The translations under genes were made by a program, and so were the position numbers. The notes under the pieces are model-generated. The model saw nothing but the letters and a program-made list of their open reading frames with translations. It was not told the DNA's origin and ran no database searches. From Euglena gracilis (lineage: Eukaryota; Euglenida; Euglenophyceae; Euglenales): a stretch of DNA of 64,000 bases. Where the stretch lies: NCBI GenBank assembly GCA_039621445.1, contig CP154956.1:5020170-5084169 (forward strand), written 5' to 3'. Positions 12,775-27,700 of the stretch are shown here, in pieces (position 1 is the first letter of the stretch; every line of letters begins with the position of its first letter).

Positions 12775-15700
12775 CCCCTCATCCATTTTCACCACGGATT
12801 ACAGCAAACCTCAAGACGCAATCGACACAAACAAGAATCCAGTCCAGTCTATTGTTTCTTTGCAAAGCAAGATTTCAGAAGCAATTTTTTTGGGTGCAAC
12901 TGGACTCAAGAAGGTGACAAGTGGGAGAAGTACCAACGCTGTTAATTAATCACATGAAGGAACCGAAGGAAGGAAATGTTCAATTTTAAGAAACCCTTAG
13001 GACCTGGCCATTTTTGGTTCCCTTTGAATGCTTTTGGCCACTTCTGGGTACTTCTTGGCTGCTTTTGGCTGTTTCCAATCATTGCCAGCCACTTTTGACC
13101 ATCTTTTCCCACTTTTGCCCACTTTCGGCCATTTTAACCCACTGTTGCCCACTTTTGGCTGTTTTGACTGTTTTTGACCGCTTTGGGCCACTTCTGGTCA
13201 CTTTTGGCTGACCTTGGCTGCTTCCGGTTGCTTTTTTGGCCACTTTTAAAGCTCGCGTGCGACCACTATCGACTATTTTTGGGCTGCTTTTTTGCCCACT
13301 TTAGGCCACGTTTGGCCGCTTTTGGTTGCTTCTGGTTGCTTTTTAAAAGGTTTTGGCCTGTTTTAGGCCTTTTTTTTTTTGGCCGCTTTTGAGGACTGTT
13401 GGCCTTCTTTGCCACTGTTGCGACGTTCCCGTGGGTTCGCCACATCAGCGAGCACGGGGCCGCCCCCCCCCCCCCCCCGCCCTGGGGCGGTAGTCCTCCA
13501 GCCGCTGGATGGCGGTCATCTCGCTGGCAGTCAGCGTGGCGAGGTCCTGCGCACTCTTCTGCCGGTGCTGCCCCGCCACATGCCCCCCCACACCACCCTC
13601 CCCGGCTGGCAAAGCACAAAGCGGGCCGCCCCTCTTCGCCAAGTTCCACGCAGGGATCCATGCTCAGTCGATTGGACCACGGCCAAGGAGATCTGAAACT
13701 GGTTCAGAGGTCCGCGGTGCAATGTGATCCATTCATCCCCCCCCCCCCCGCAACATGTCCGATCAGGGGTGGTGTTTGGACATAGGGTTCTGAGCAAAAA
13801 GGTGTCGACTGACTGGGGGTCAATTGTTGGACAAAGGGTTTCTTCCGGTCCAAAAAAAAATGTCCTCCGACCAAGGGGTGGTGGTCCTTAGATATGGACA
13901 TAGGGGGGGGGGGGTTCTATCCTCTGAAGAGAAGTGTAAACCGAACGAAGGCTACACAGGCTGGGTTTTGGCACCACATCAGAGGAGTTGTGGACAAGTT
14001 GCGAATTGTACAAGGATGCAACTTGAATTTTGCATCAAAGCTGTTGGAATGATGTTGCTGCCCACTCCAAAAGTCGTCCCAAAGCGTTTCTTGCCTTGCA
14101 TTTCTTCTTTCGTTTTATGATGTACATTTTTGCCGCGTGCATTTGTGCGCTTTACGTGGAACTCCAAAATGCCATTATGGCACTTCGGCAGAGGGGGGTT
14201 TAGGGGCGGGGCAGTCGGGAGGCGTTCATCGCCCGGGCGGTCTGGTTCTCCATCTGCTCGAGATGGACGCGCTCCTGCGCCTGCAGCGCCTGGAGGCTGG
14301 GGGCAAGGCCGCACCTGTGCCGGGCGTGTACCGTGAGGCTGACAGCACCAGATTTGCAGCAGAGAAACCACCGCCTCACCCAGACCCATCCTCCCTCGCA
14401 CGATGACGTCCATATGTGTGGATCGCCTAAAAACAGACTGGGAAAAGAAATAATGCAGTCACGCACACTCTAAAAAAAATTAAAAAAAAACAAAAAAAAT
14501 CGTAACGACGTTTATATACCTAAAAAAAAATGTCGTCACGCACTCCCAACTTCTCAGGCCTGCACATCCCCAAATGCGCACAAGATGCCGTGCCCATCCT
14601 TGGCCGGCAATCTTTTCCGCTGCCACAGCATCCATCTCCGCCAGAGACTGCGCCTCCACCGCCGCCATGCGGGCAGTCTGCTGCTGGTACACCGCCTGCA
14701 GCGTGGCGTTGGCCTCCACCGTGATGGCGTCGATGACCCCGGCAGGACTGCGCCAATGAAAGGCGCAAAATGGGCACACCCGACAAAACCGCAAAAGAAG
14801 TGCGAAGAAATTTCAGAACCATTAAAAAAAAATGCTCACAATTATTTTATGTGTTTTTGGGGGGAACAATGTGAAGGTAAAACCCCCAATAAAAACCCCC
14901 CAAATAACACCCCCCCCCCTCGGGTGCCCAAATAACCCCCCGGGGGGGGGGTGTTATTTGGGGGGGGGGGGTTACTTGTTGACCTGTTTTGATGCGGAAT
15001 TGTATTTTCCCTCTAAGCTTGCTGACGTCTTGAGATAGGCAGGCAGGAGAAAGTTTCCTGGGCAGTCTGGTCCAGTTAAGAGGGAAAAACTGTACATTTT
15101 TCGACCCCGCAATGGCCTGCTTGGGACCCACCCCCCCCCGGAGTTTGCTTTAGGGTGCTGCAGACCCTAAAGCAAAGGCCTGGTCCCAAGCATGCAATTT
15201 TCTGCCGACCCCCCCCCAGGGGGAGAGGGGATCACTTCCACTCAACCAAAGCACCGGTAGCTGCTAAATAAAACTCGTCGCTGGGTGGACCCCCGGGGGA
15301 CAGTGTCAAATTTTCTAAAGCAACGCCCTGCCAGTCAATACCCCCCCCCCCGGGTGGGCCAGTGACTGTGATTGGAAATCCCCAGAGGACAGGTTGTCAA
15401 GTACTTAGGGTTATAGAAGACAAATATGGGTTTTGGTAAAGCGAGCGGTAGCTTGAATTGATTGCAAGTGTGAAGGTGGAAAAACCTCTCGCACTTCCAA
15501 CCATCAGCTGGCATGACCTTTGAACGAAGCGCGCCGCGGATGGAGCTTGAACTGGCAGATGTTGGAATTGATTGAACTGTAGTGGAGGAACTCAAGTACC
15601 CCCCCCCCCCTTTTGTCCAATGACCGGTAACCTCTGTCCTCTGACCGGGGGGGTGGTCGTTGGACATAGGGTAGTGACCAAAAAGGTGTCCTCTGACCGG

Positions 15701-18700
15701 GGGGGGGGGGTCGTTGGACATGGGGTCAAAAGAAAGTTGGTGGGTACCCGGGTCCCTACCCACCCAAAAATGCCCAAATTTTCCCTTCCGGCGCTTTGCG
15801 CCGAAAATTTTGGGCAATTTTGACAAATTTTTGTCCAAAAAGTGTCAAAAATGGCATTTTGGCCAATTTTTTGGCCAATTTTTGGGCAAAATTTTTCGTC
15901 CCGGCGCTTCACGCCAGGACCAAAAATTTGGTCAAACCTCCGAAAAGGTGTCCTCTGACCGGGGGGGGTCATTGGACATAGGGGGTCGTTGGACATAGGG
16001 GGGAGGGGTAACTGGCACCCGCCCTGGCCGGCGTACACCTCCGTCTTGTTCATACCGACCGCCACGAAGTACGAGAAGGTGTCCACCACCGCCGGGAACA
16101 CGTCCCACAGCGTGCCTGCCAGCTCCACGCTGACGTTGTGCGGCAGCGCGCGGTTCGCCACGGGCAGATCCCTGTGGCAAAATGGCAGGAAACCCACCAC
16201 CAGAATTTGGGCGATGAAGGGAAACCCCACTTATTAACCCCAAATATAAACCCCCCTCTCATACCCCCCCCCAGAAAAGAAGATGAAAGACGCCGGGGAC
16301 GATTTTTTCGGCCGTAAAACCTCCCAAAACTGATTTCGGCAGTTTTCATGTGACATCATCCAGAATGCCATATTTGACAATTATGCCAAATTTTGCCAAT
16401 TTGGGCGCTTTTGGGTCATTTTAGGGGTCAGGTTTTCACCAACAATTCCTTCTATAGTCCTTGACATATGACAGACACACCCCCCCCTTCGGCTCACCAG
16501 CCAAACCAAATCCCCGGGGTGTTTATGAATTGGGGGGGGGGGGGTTCGAGCAGTTTGGCCCTGGGTTTTCATTGAAGATACTGACCAAATTCAGGCCAAC
16601 TCCCCCAAATAACACACCCCCCAGTGTGTTATTTGGGCACCCGAACTGGGGCCTCAGGGGGGGGGGGTTATTTGGGGGGTGCTATTTTACATGGAAAACC
16701 AAAAGGAAATAAGGGGGGGTGTTATTTGGGCGCCCTCGAAATCGGCCCCCGAGGGGGGGGTGTTATTTGGGGGGGTTATTTGGGGGGGTGTTATTTGGGA
16801 GGGGGGTTTATTTTGCCTCAAAAAAAAACGCCCTGAAGTGTCAATGTTTGCCAAAAATTAGGCATTTTGTACCATTTTCCGTTCAGTTTTAAAACTTTTC
16901 TTTTGAGGGCTGAGGCTTCACAGAGAAGTGCAGGAATCCAAATACAGTCGAAAATAACAATAAAGAAATGGATTTCCTCAAATTTTTCTATTTATTGTAA
17001 TTATTTTCTGCCTGAAAACATTCATCTGGAAAACTTCTGGTGAAATCATTGCCCAAATCCGCAATCTGCAGAATGCCCAAAGTGAGAAATTTTTCTGACT
17101 ATCAACCACCCGAAGGGCGGCTGAAAATTTCGTAAAACTCGTCGATGGGGAAAGGGGGGTCCAGGGCTGGAAAAAGGCTGCTGGGTGGATGGGACCCTGG
17201 GGACCGGGTCCACTTCCGCTTAACAAACGCCCTGATTTTCATCCACCCCTTTAGATTCAGACGTGGTTCCCAATAAGCAGATAAGCACCGCAAAGGCGCA
17301 AAAAAATGTGCAAAACTATGCGCCTCCGTGCCCCCCCCAGCAAGGGGTGTTGTCGCAGGGGGAGGGGCCACAGGGGTCCGGCAGCCAGCCAGCCGCCCAG
17401 TCCCTGCAGCACAGGGCTGCACACGGAGGCGATTGGCACACCGGCCACAGGCCAAGAGGCAGGCCAGGAGCGTGCAACGGATGGGGTCATGATCCGGGGT
17501 CCAGTTTGGTGGTCGGGTGGGGCAGGGGTTGGAAGTGGGGGGGGGGGGGTTGGCGGATGTGCCTCAAAAGAAAACACCGTCGAACCCCCATTCACTATTC
17601 AGTTGATGGAGAATGGTGGGTCTGGATGTCCCTGACAAAAAAATGGACATCATAAAAAAAAATATATATATAAAATCCCCAATAATGCTGCAAGAAAGTG
17701 CTGTCTTGCACATTTTCTAAAGGGGATTGAATTATTTTCAGGTGTCCCCTGGGGAGAATACTCAAAGGTGGTCTGAAGCCCTAAACCTCCACTGGATTGA
17801 AGCGCCAGAAATAAAACTGAAAGTTCCTGGGACGCTCACCCGAGAAAAGAAGTTTCGGTTCTCAGGGGTACAATTCAAGAAAAAGTTTAGGTGCATATTA
17901 CAATTATTCACCAAAAAATGTTTCATTTGGGGCAAAAATGGTGCATTTTGCGGGAATTGGGTGGGGGGTTACAAATACAAACCCGATTTCAGAACTTCGT
18001 TTGGAAACCAACGCAGAAGTTCAATTTGTGGCTGGACGCCTTTGCATGCGTTGCGTTGCGTAACACAGCTGGTGGTCGCCTCTGGGCCTGCCCAGCCCTC
18101 TGCGCCGAGGCGTTCGCGCAGGCTTGGCTGGTGCCCACCACCAAAAGGTCCGACGAGTTGCCCTCAGGGCGGTTTCCGGATCTGTGAGGACATTGAGGTT
18201 GCCGGGGTTGTCCTGGAAAAAAAACTGCACGTGGACAGGTTTTTTACAGGAAAAAAAAACTGCAAAAAAACTGCAAAAAAAACTGCAAAAAAAACTGCAA
18301 AAAAATGCAAAAAAAACCAAATTGTGAAAAATGCAAAAAAACTGCAAAACCTGCACGGTGCATATTTTCCCTCTCCCTGCCCTGGGGTGCCTACTCGATC
18401 GTGGGCAAAGTTTTGCCAGCAATGGGCTTTTCCAGCCTTCCGACCCCCTCACAAACCCCTTCACGCGAATCAGGCTCATTTTATTCAGAACATGTTGGTC
18501 CCACAATCCAGGGGTGAGATCCTGACAGGGGTGAGAAAGAGGAGCCGTATTTGCCCCAACAGTCCGAGGGCCAACAAAGGGCAGGAAATTGGTTTTGAGG
18601 CGCCCCCTCTTTGCCCACCGACCGGGTTCCTACAACCCCCGACCGGGGGGGTGGCCGGTATATGAGGTCGGTATATGAGGTATATGTGGTCGGTGGGCAA

Positions 18701-21700
18701 GAGGGGGAGGGGGGCAGTAAACCAGGGGGGGGGGGTAAACCAAACTTCTTTGGTTTTACGCACAACGCAATTATTTCACGAACTAAGTCTGGTTGACGAC
18801 TGTTTTGACTTCCAACCTATCAAAACCCCAAAAAAAAGAATTAGAAGATGCGAATTTTCGGTGCTATTTTTGATCATCACACACGGGGGCATATTGCAAG
18901 GGGAGGTTCCGGGTTTGCCATAAAGGCAGGAGGCATTGGGGCACCCCTTTCTCCTAAATACCTACATGTCCAAAATGGCCAAATTCAAAATAACAAGCCC
19001 TCAGAAATCTGCCACAAATGCCGTTTTGGCCGATTGGCCGAGTGAAAAATCGGCAAGGCATCTCAGAGGAAAATTCGACCTTTCTGGGGGGAGGTTCCCA
19101 GGTACCCCCCCTTGGGTCGGTCCATTGGAAGGGAGGGAGGGAGGGGGTGGCCCCCCCCCAGAAACCCGCTCCACCGGCCAAAGAGGGGGCGGGTGGGTGC
19201 CACTCCCCCATAAAGCCACGCACCCTCCTGATATCAAACCCTGGGTGCCGTTTTGGTTTGGACAGACGGTGAGAAAATCGGGCCCTTTCGGGACAAAGGT
19301 GTCAAAACACAATCGAAAAAAACGGTATTTTTTGAACATGTGCAACAAAACTTTCTCAAAGAGTAGAAGAGGCTCAAAAATTTCAAAAAAAGTTTAACCA
19401 GAGGCATTCTCAGTTTAACATCGACTTATTATTATATTGGGTTGTTCGATGGGGATCCCGACGGGCGAGCTTATTTTGGAGGGCTTTAAGAGCATGTTGG
19501 GGCTGGGAGGGCCTGAACATATATAATGGGCCCAACTCTCCAACCTGTCTTCTAGAAAAGCAGAAAACCGACGCCCCCTGGCCAAAGATGACGGCCACCA
19601 GCTGGGAGGTACTCAGCGTCTCCAGGTACGCGTTGACGTCACTGAAGAAGAAGTCCGACGCGACCACCGCCACCAGAGTGGGAGGGGAGCCGGGGGCATG
19701 CCCAACAGGCAAAATAAAAGAAAAAATATTAATTAATAAATTAAATACAGGGGGAAATATGTGCTAAAAGGCCCCCCAAATATGCGCCAAAATATGCGGG
19801 AATATGCACTAAACATGCAGAAAAACATGCGGAAAACATGTGATTTTTCCGGAACTGGGCCATATTTGGACATGTTCTAATAAAAATGAAATAAATAAAC
19901 ATAAAAATGATTAACAATGAACAAACATAAATGAATTAAAATAATTAGATAATGAAAAACCAGATGGTATTTTGGTCAAGCTTTGCATGCAAGTCAACAA
20001 GATGGAAATCAGGCAGACAAGGATTCAGCTGCTGACCAACCAAAGACAACCTCCAACCCACCCATCCAACCGCCCATCCAGTGGAAAAAGACGCGGGCTG
20101 CCAAAGAAGGTTTTCACGGCTGTTGTCGCACAACAAAAATGATTTGCCCTGCGACCAAAAAAAAAACCTTCGGGACCCATTAGGGATGCGTTGGAATTCC
20201 GCTCTGAAAGTGGGCAAGAGGTCGCAGCGGGAGGCCCCACAACCCCGGGTCCAGGTTGCCCAATCTTCCTGCAGGAAAAGCCACTCAGGAAGGAAGCCTT
20301 CCTTCCTTCCTTGTCCAGAAGCTCCTCCTGCTGGGACTGCTAGCTCCCCCTCCCTGGGGGGTTGGAGGTCAGTTTCTGCCCCCAGAGGGGTGTGGGCATA
20401 GACAAACTTGGTTCTAAAAAAAAAATGGCGGTGGGGAAATTTGAGGAAAATCTTTCAAATGGCCGGGATACATTTGGGCGGTGGGATTTGAATACCAAAT
20501 TTAGTCCGAACACTGTTCTGCGCCCAACACCCTTGAAAAAAAATTTTTTGGCCGGGCTGGACCCATACCCCCCCCCCAGCCCCAACTCCCATTCTCGAAA
20601 ACCCCCAATCTGGAAAACCACCTGGGAGGGTCGCAAAGGTGTTGAGTGACTCTACAGGAGGGAACACATACGGAACAAACAAGGGTCAGGGTGGGGGGGC
20701 AGGGTGGCCAAGGATTTTGTGGATTGGCGAGCTGATGGCATGGGAAGAGAGGACGGGGTAAGAGAGCGTGACGGTCGGGACCAGTTTTATGGCATCAAGA
20801 TCATACCATTGCTTAGAGACCCCTGGGGGCCGGGGGGGGAGGGGGGTTACTTTCCACTCTGAAAAAAGTAGTCAGTCACCCTCCCCGGGGGGTGGGGTGG
20901 GACAGGGGTTAAGCAATAGTATGATCAAGGTACACCGCACTCATCTGCGTCCACCGCAGGGAACGCGTTGATGGGGAATGGCAAGGCACACGCAGGCATT
21001 TCGACGTAAAAACAAACCCAACACCCATTCACAGGCACCTCACCAACGCCCATATCGCACAGGGTGCGGGCACAAGTTGAAAGGACACATGGAGAATAAA
21101 CGTGTGCTTGGGACCCAAGGGGGATGGGCAACAAGGCCAGTCAGGGACAATGGACAAGATAGCAGAGCGATCAGAGCTATCAGGTGAGCAGGGCTATCAA
21201 AAGGGGGAGTTTCAGATGCAATGGTGAAATTGCACAAAAAACCTCAGTTCCAAGCTGCTCTCGGCGTTCCCTGGTCGTGGCAGTCTGAGCACCCCAATGG
21301 ACAGTGTACCATGCCCGGCATCGAGGGTCGGTGACAGGTATGCCCTGCTGCAATTTGACCTGAATTTGCCACTCATAAACGTTGAAGATCTGCTCGCCAA
21401 CCACCACCACACTTTCATTTGGTGCGTCGCGGGAATTTTTTTTCCTGTACCGCGTGCACCGCGGCACCGGAAATTTTGTGACCGCGTGCGCCGCGGAAGA
21501 TTTCTTTCCGTGCACCGCGTGCGCCGCGGCATAGCCTCCATATTATCCGCTGTCCGTGCCGCAACAAAAAAAGCATGTGCCGCGGGAACGTCATTGGTGC
21601 CCCGCGGGCTCGTTGTTGGTGCGCTGTGGCAGCGTTTCAGGTGCGCAGCGGGTGTGCTATGGCAAAAATAGGATTGTGCGCCACGTGCACCAGAGAAAAA

Positions 21701-24700
21701 AAAATTGTGCCGCGGCAAACTTTGCTGCAGCGCACTAAATGAAAGTCTGACCACCACCTCCTCCTGGGAGACGGTGGCCAGACAGCCAGCGAGTATGGAA
21801 ACAAAAATAGCTTCCCAAGGGGACCCAGGTTGCAAGGTTTTCCACCCCATCCATGCTAAACGTCAAAAAGAAACCCCAATTGTGCCCTGGGGGGTGCAAG
21901 GATCCAGTTTGCCAATTCTCAAATTTTTCACTCCCATCTGACCCCAACGTGCTTTCAAAACAAAACGCTTGCCAATAGCAAACACAAATGGGGAAAAAAA
22001 GATGACGGGCCCGATCAGAACCCATCCGGTTCAAGAATCTGAATGTTTGTAGGTTCCTTTTCATTCAAAAAGGAAACATGAGGAACACATGGGAGTTCAT
22101 TTCTGGAAGGAAAAAAAAACTAACAAACTGACACAAAAAATCGCATTCTCCAGAAAATGATCAAAAAATCAAATCCCAAATACTTTTACAACTTTTTAGA
22201 AACATTTTTACAAATTTTTAGCAACTGTTCAAATTGCTCCTGCGATTTTTGTTTCTCGCAATTTTTGTATGCACTGTGGTCCCAGAGGAGAGTCACCTGG
22301 GCAAAGCCACAAGTTCCGTTGCAGCTCGGGTAGACGATCTCTGTCCTCTCGGCGCATGTGACGTTCGTGAGCGTGGAATTGGAGCCGGCCAAGCACAATT
22401 CTTTCCACGCTGTGAAGTTGGCGTTGGAGGCGTCGAGAGCATGCTGGGGCCAAGGGAATGCTTCTCCGATGACTTTGTTGAAACACATAAATTGATTTCA
22501 GAACTTGAATTCTTCAGCGAAGAAAGCAACGCAAGGCGTCAATGCAATTGGTTGTGACCAAAGGGGAAACTTTTCAAGATGCTTTTGTCAGCATGTGATT
22601 TGCAGCGTTTGCAGCCACAACGTTTCTCGGGTTCCATCATTTCGTGAATGTTAACTTACCATTAAACCCCCAACCAATTAAAACCCCAAACCATTCACCC
22701 ACCCGCCTCCCCCCCTGGGCAATTGTCGCGTGACAAATTGGGCAGCACAGAGGGGGGCGTCAACTGCCCGGGGGGGGGGGGGCAGGTATCATTTTTGGCC
22801 CCTAATTGGTCGTCTTTTGTTGGCCACGGGGGGGGGGGGGTGGTGTTGTTTTGGTGCAGGGTTTTTTTAAAGCCCGGGGAGGAGAGCGTGTCCCCCCACC
22901 TAACCACCCCCTGGGCCCCCAGGGGGGGGGGGGTCCCGGGGGACCCACAAAAAAAAATGGCCAAAAATCGCGAAAAGTGCTAGAAATAGCACTTCTCGGC
23001 GCCTTCGGCGCCGAAAAGTATATCCCACCCCCCTCCGGGGGGACCCACTCACACTACAACCCCCCCCCCCCCACTCCTCCCCACCCCCCCCCCCTCCCCC
23101 CCCCCCCCCCCCCCCCGGGGGTCCACGACCAAAAAAACCCCTGGTTCCGTGGTGGGGGCAGGCAGGACCGCAATTACGAGGAAGAGGTCGCCATTGCCAG
23201 TCCTTGCCAAGGTGTCATTGGCCGTAACAAGAAGCCCACCTTGCACCTTGCACCTGTGGAGGCAGTGCTTAACCCAGCTGAGCCCCCGTTGTGACAAATG
23301 GAGGGGGAATGTAGTGTGGTGGGGCGGAGGCAGGATGGGAAGCCACCCCAGGCGTTTCCCGGGCTTCCGCACAAGGAAACCGGCAGCCGGAATCCCGATG
23401 TCCCTGTGAAAAAAAAATGAAAAAAATGAAAAACAAAATTTGAATTTGATTTTATTTCAAAATTTAAAAAAAATTGATTTTATAACAATTTTTAACAATT
23501 TTTAATATAACAACCCCCAAAACGGTGGCCCTCGATGGACACGAGGGCCGCCATTTGGGGGGTGGGGATTGCTTTTTTCACATTTTTTGCAATTTTTTTT
23601 TTACAGGGACATCGGGATTCTGGCTGCCGGTTTCCCGACCATGAGGCGAACGAACGGCCCCAGCGGGGGCGGCCTGGTAGGGAGCCCACTGGTAGAACGC
23701 CACGGCGTCCGACGCCGGCCCCGGCCGCTTGTTCAGCGCGTACGCCACGCTGGTGACGTCGCAGTAAACGTCGCCCCCGCTGGCGGAGCCCGGGGCAGCG
23801 GGGGTTGCCACGGACGGCTTCTGAGGGGGTATGGCAGCTGCGGAAGCAAACCAACTCAAAAAAGTCAACAAGCACCCCGCCCGAAATGAAAGCATCGACC
23901 CCCAAGAAATAAGACAGCCAAAAAAGGGTTCCCCCCAATTTTCTGTAAAGATCCAGAGAGACCTGGATAAAACTGTGGGGGGGGGAAAGCACAAAAAATG
24001 GCTATTTTGGCATTTTTTGCCTAAAACCAATTTTTCATATGTAAAAATCGGCATTCCAGAGGCACATTTTGTTTATTGTGAAATCCTGATTTTTGGATTA
24101 ATTTCCAGAATCACACTGGGAAGGCTGTTTCGGTTGAATTTGTCAGCAAAATTCCAAAACCAGAACCCCGAAAGATGAGCCCCATTTTCAGCAAAGGACA
24201 TAAAAATCAACCCAGTGCACACGTGGTCTCCATCGCCCCAATTTTTGGGTTGAGTTGTTCATTTAAAGCGGCAAAAAAACCATCATTTTACCATTTTCGC
24301 CTGCAATGGCTCTGCTTTTCGCGATAAAAGCTCATTTTATTTGTATGTTTGGTGCTTTTGTTTTGTTTTGCTGGTGAGTTTTGAACGAGACAGACGTCAT
24401 CCACCCAGAAATTATCCCATGATTGCTTCAAGTTGGCAGCCTGAGCTGGTCGATGTAGATGTTCTGTTGCATCTCCGCACTCGCCACGCACAGCATCCCC
24501 ATAAGGGTGCAGCTCGCGTCGTCCATCGGCTGGTTGGCCCCCACGCTCAGGTTCATCAGCCCGCTTCCAGTGGCCCACCGAAGGTTCTGAGACGGGGCTG
24601 CTCGGCTGCACCAGCTGTAAACCCCCCCAATAACTTTGCCCCCTGCGAAGTTGTTTGGGCAGTACCCAAAAACGTTGATGGACCGATCGACCACGTTTCC

Positions 24701-27700
24701 TGAAAAAAAACGTGTTGTCATACGCCGTTCATTAATATTTGTAACATAATTTAACGCTTCTGTTCATCAAACAATAGAACATTATGGCATTTCAGATGAT
24801 TTTTTGTGCTTATCACCTTCTGACTTCCCAAAAAGATTTCCCATCATTTTCACGTATCTTGTGAAGGGGGGGGTAAAATCATTCGGACCGATCTTTTTCG
24901 GCCTTCCACCCTGCAAAGTTATTTGGGTGTTCACCCGAACCCCAAAGGGAACACCTGAATCCAATGGATCCAATTGTGTGTACCAGCTGCAGCCAGACTG
25001 TGAGGGAAGGCCTCAGGGGGGGGGGGGCATCCACCTATGATGGGGGCCCACTGAGCCAAAGTGTAGAGTCGGGCTTGCCTTTGGAGTGCAGTAATACGCT
25101 CACACGCGAGGTGCCCCTTCAAAAGAGGGACACCACATTCGATGGGAGGATTTTTCCAAGCTGGGATAAACTAGGAACACTGGACCTCCGCAGGGGTCAA
25201 GTGGTAGCCCCCCCAAAAGAGACCCGGGTCGACCAAGCAAAACCCCAAAAAAATCTAAAAAAAATTCAAAAATATCCTCAAATATCATAATTTTTATCAT
25301 TTTTGCATTTTTGTGTGTCACAAGAAAATGATGGGCATCAGCATTTTGAATTTCACATGTCACACCTCCACACGGCTTGGCATGGAGTGGCGTGGAAGAG
25401 CTCCACATGGCCGTGACGTGCTGGTGCTTCACCCATGCAGTCCATACATCTCTTTAAGGACTCCGAGGACGGGTGTCTGGGCTTGGGCTAGAAATTTGGG
25501 CTGGCTACAAATTTGAGCTGGCTAGCCACCCCCCCCCCCCAGGGGGGAGGGGCCAGGGGGAGCAACACACGAGCACCGGCGTAAGGGGTCCCTGGCCACT
25601 CACCAAGCAACAAACTGGCAAGAAGCGAATTTAGCGCCGGCCATAAACAGACAAGAAGCCTTAGTGCAACTGGGGGGGGGGCAAGCATGTATGGAAATCT
25701 CGGATGAGGGGGGGGGACCAGGTTTTGAATAGTGCTGAGCTCTTGATAAGCGCCCACTCCATGGAGCTCTTTTGACTGAAATGCAAGGGTTTTGTGCCCG
25801 AAACGGGGCGCCGGGGGGTCGAAAAACGCTCGTTTTCGGCTCAAAAACAGTTTTTCTCGGTCCGGGAGGCCAAAAAACATCGTTTCGGGCAAAAAAAAAT
25901 TTTCGATTTTTTTCGACTTTTTTGACCCGGTTTTGACCCAAAGTCAATGGGTCGGCGGCCCAAAACGGGGCGCTGGCGGGTCGAAAAACGCTCGTTTTCG
26001 GCTCAAAAACAGTTTTTCTGGGTCCGGGAGGCCAAAAAACATCGTTTTGGGCAAAAAAAAATTTTCGATTTTTTTCGACTTTTTTCGACTTTTTTTGACC
26101 CGGTTTTGACCCAAAATCAATGGGTCGGCGGCCCAAAACGGGGCGCTGGCTGGTCGAAAAACGCTCGTTTTCGGCTCAAAAACAGTTTTTCTGGGTCCGG
26201 GAGGCCAAAATACATCGTTTCGGGCAAAAAAAAATTTTTTGATTTTTTTCGACTTTTTTGACCCGGTTTTGACCCAAAGTCAATGGGTCGGCGGCCCAAA
26301 ACGGGGCGCTGGCGGGTCGAAAAACGCTCGTTTTCGGCTCAAAAACAGCTTTTCCGGGTCCGGGAGGCCAAAAAACATCGTTTCAGGCAAAAAAAAAATT
26401 TTTTGATTTTTTTTCGACTTTTTTGGCCGAAAACGGCCAAGTCGAACAGTGGAAAAAGTGTACAAAATGGCCTAAAATGGCCTAAATTGGCCGAAAAACG
26501 CCCGTATCTCGGGCTACGCGGGGAGTTGTGGGGAAACCATAATCCCAGTACATAGAGCGTCCCAGGGGCTTCAATTTAGGTCTCTTGACATTTCCTTTGA
26601 TTTTGCTTCATTTTGGAGATATTTTGAAAATTGACATTTTTTGGCCGAAATGGCAGAGTCCAAAGGGGGGGGGGGGCTTATCCAGGGGGGGGGGGGAAAT
26701 CCTACCCAGTTTGGACCCCTTCGCGCGTGAATAACTCGGGCCTGGCGGGGAGTTGGGGGTCAACTCTGGGTGATTCGGAAACTAGGAATCCAGTCGCTCG
26801 CGACTGAAAAAAAATCCGGGAACCGGGCCGGGATCATGGTGATAATCCGTCGGTTCCCGAGGTGGCCCCGACCCGGGGGGGGGCGGGGGGAGGGGGGGGG
26901 TCGAGGGGGGGGTTTCGCCGGTGGTAAGCTTCGCTCTTACCCATAAAGGGATAAGAGCTCAGCGACCCCCTCCTACCTCCAGTTTTCAGTCGCCGAACTT
27001 CTCGCCGTTGAGTGCAAAATTTAGGCTCTTTTTTTGGGGTCAAAAAATCAATTTTTCTGAAACAAAAATGGTGGGGAATCAAAGAAAATGTACGGAGACC
27101 TAAATTGAAGCCCTTTAAATGCTTCATCTAACAGTGTTTTGATTTGCCCGCAACTCCCCGCCTAGCCCGAGTCACGACCATTTTTCGACCAATTTTGGCC
27201 ATTTTGCCAAAATTCCATATTGAGCCTCAAGAAGGTCCTAAAATACACACCCGGCGCGAAGCGCCGGAAGATTTTTTTTTGCCCCCGGGGAGGTGGGGGG
27301 ACCCCCTTCCGAAACCAGGGGGGGCCTGCCACCTTACCTTACACCAGGAGGGGGGGGTGACCCCCACCACCTACCTCATGTCTGCGGAGATTCTCACACA
27401 ACCCTCGGGGGGGGGGGGGACTGGACCACAGCGGGACCTGGGCTGGGCTGGGTCGAAATCAGACAATTGTCTAAAAAATGACATGCAAAACACACTTTTG
27501 GAAAAAATGAGCATCTGACAACCCCCCCCAAAAATTCTCAAACATAAAGGAAAGCAAAAAAAATTAAACTCCCCTCTCCCCCGCCCTTCAGTACCAACTG
27601 CTTTATTTCAATAGCCAACAATTGGGGGTTGTAAATGGGACCTCGGGCCTGTATCATGCCACTGAAAATTGTTTGGACCCGTGCTGCGGACTCTGTTCGC

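Noticed and set aside
13000-13390. Phe/Leu-rich frames in the GGCCACTTTTGG repeat
   Set aside because: They come from a degenerate short tandem repeat; both strands are open for the same reason.
23605-23900. Plus-strand exon starting TTTACAG|GGACATCGGG
   Set aside because: This is the reverse arm of an inverted repeat; the minus-strand reading gives the protein-like sequence.
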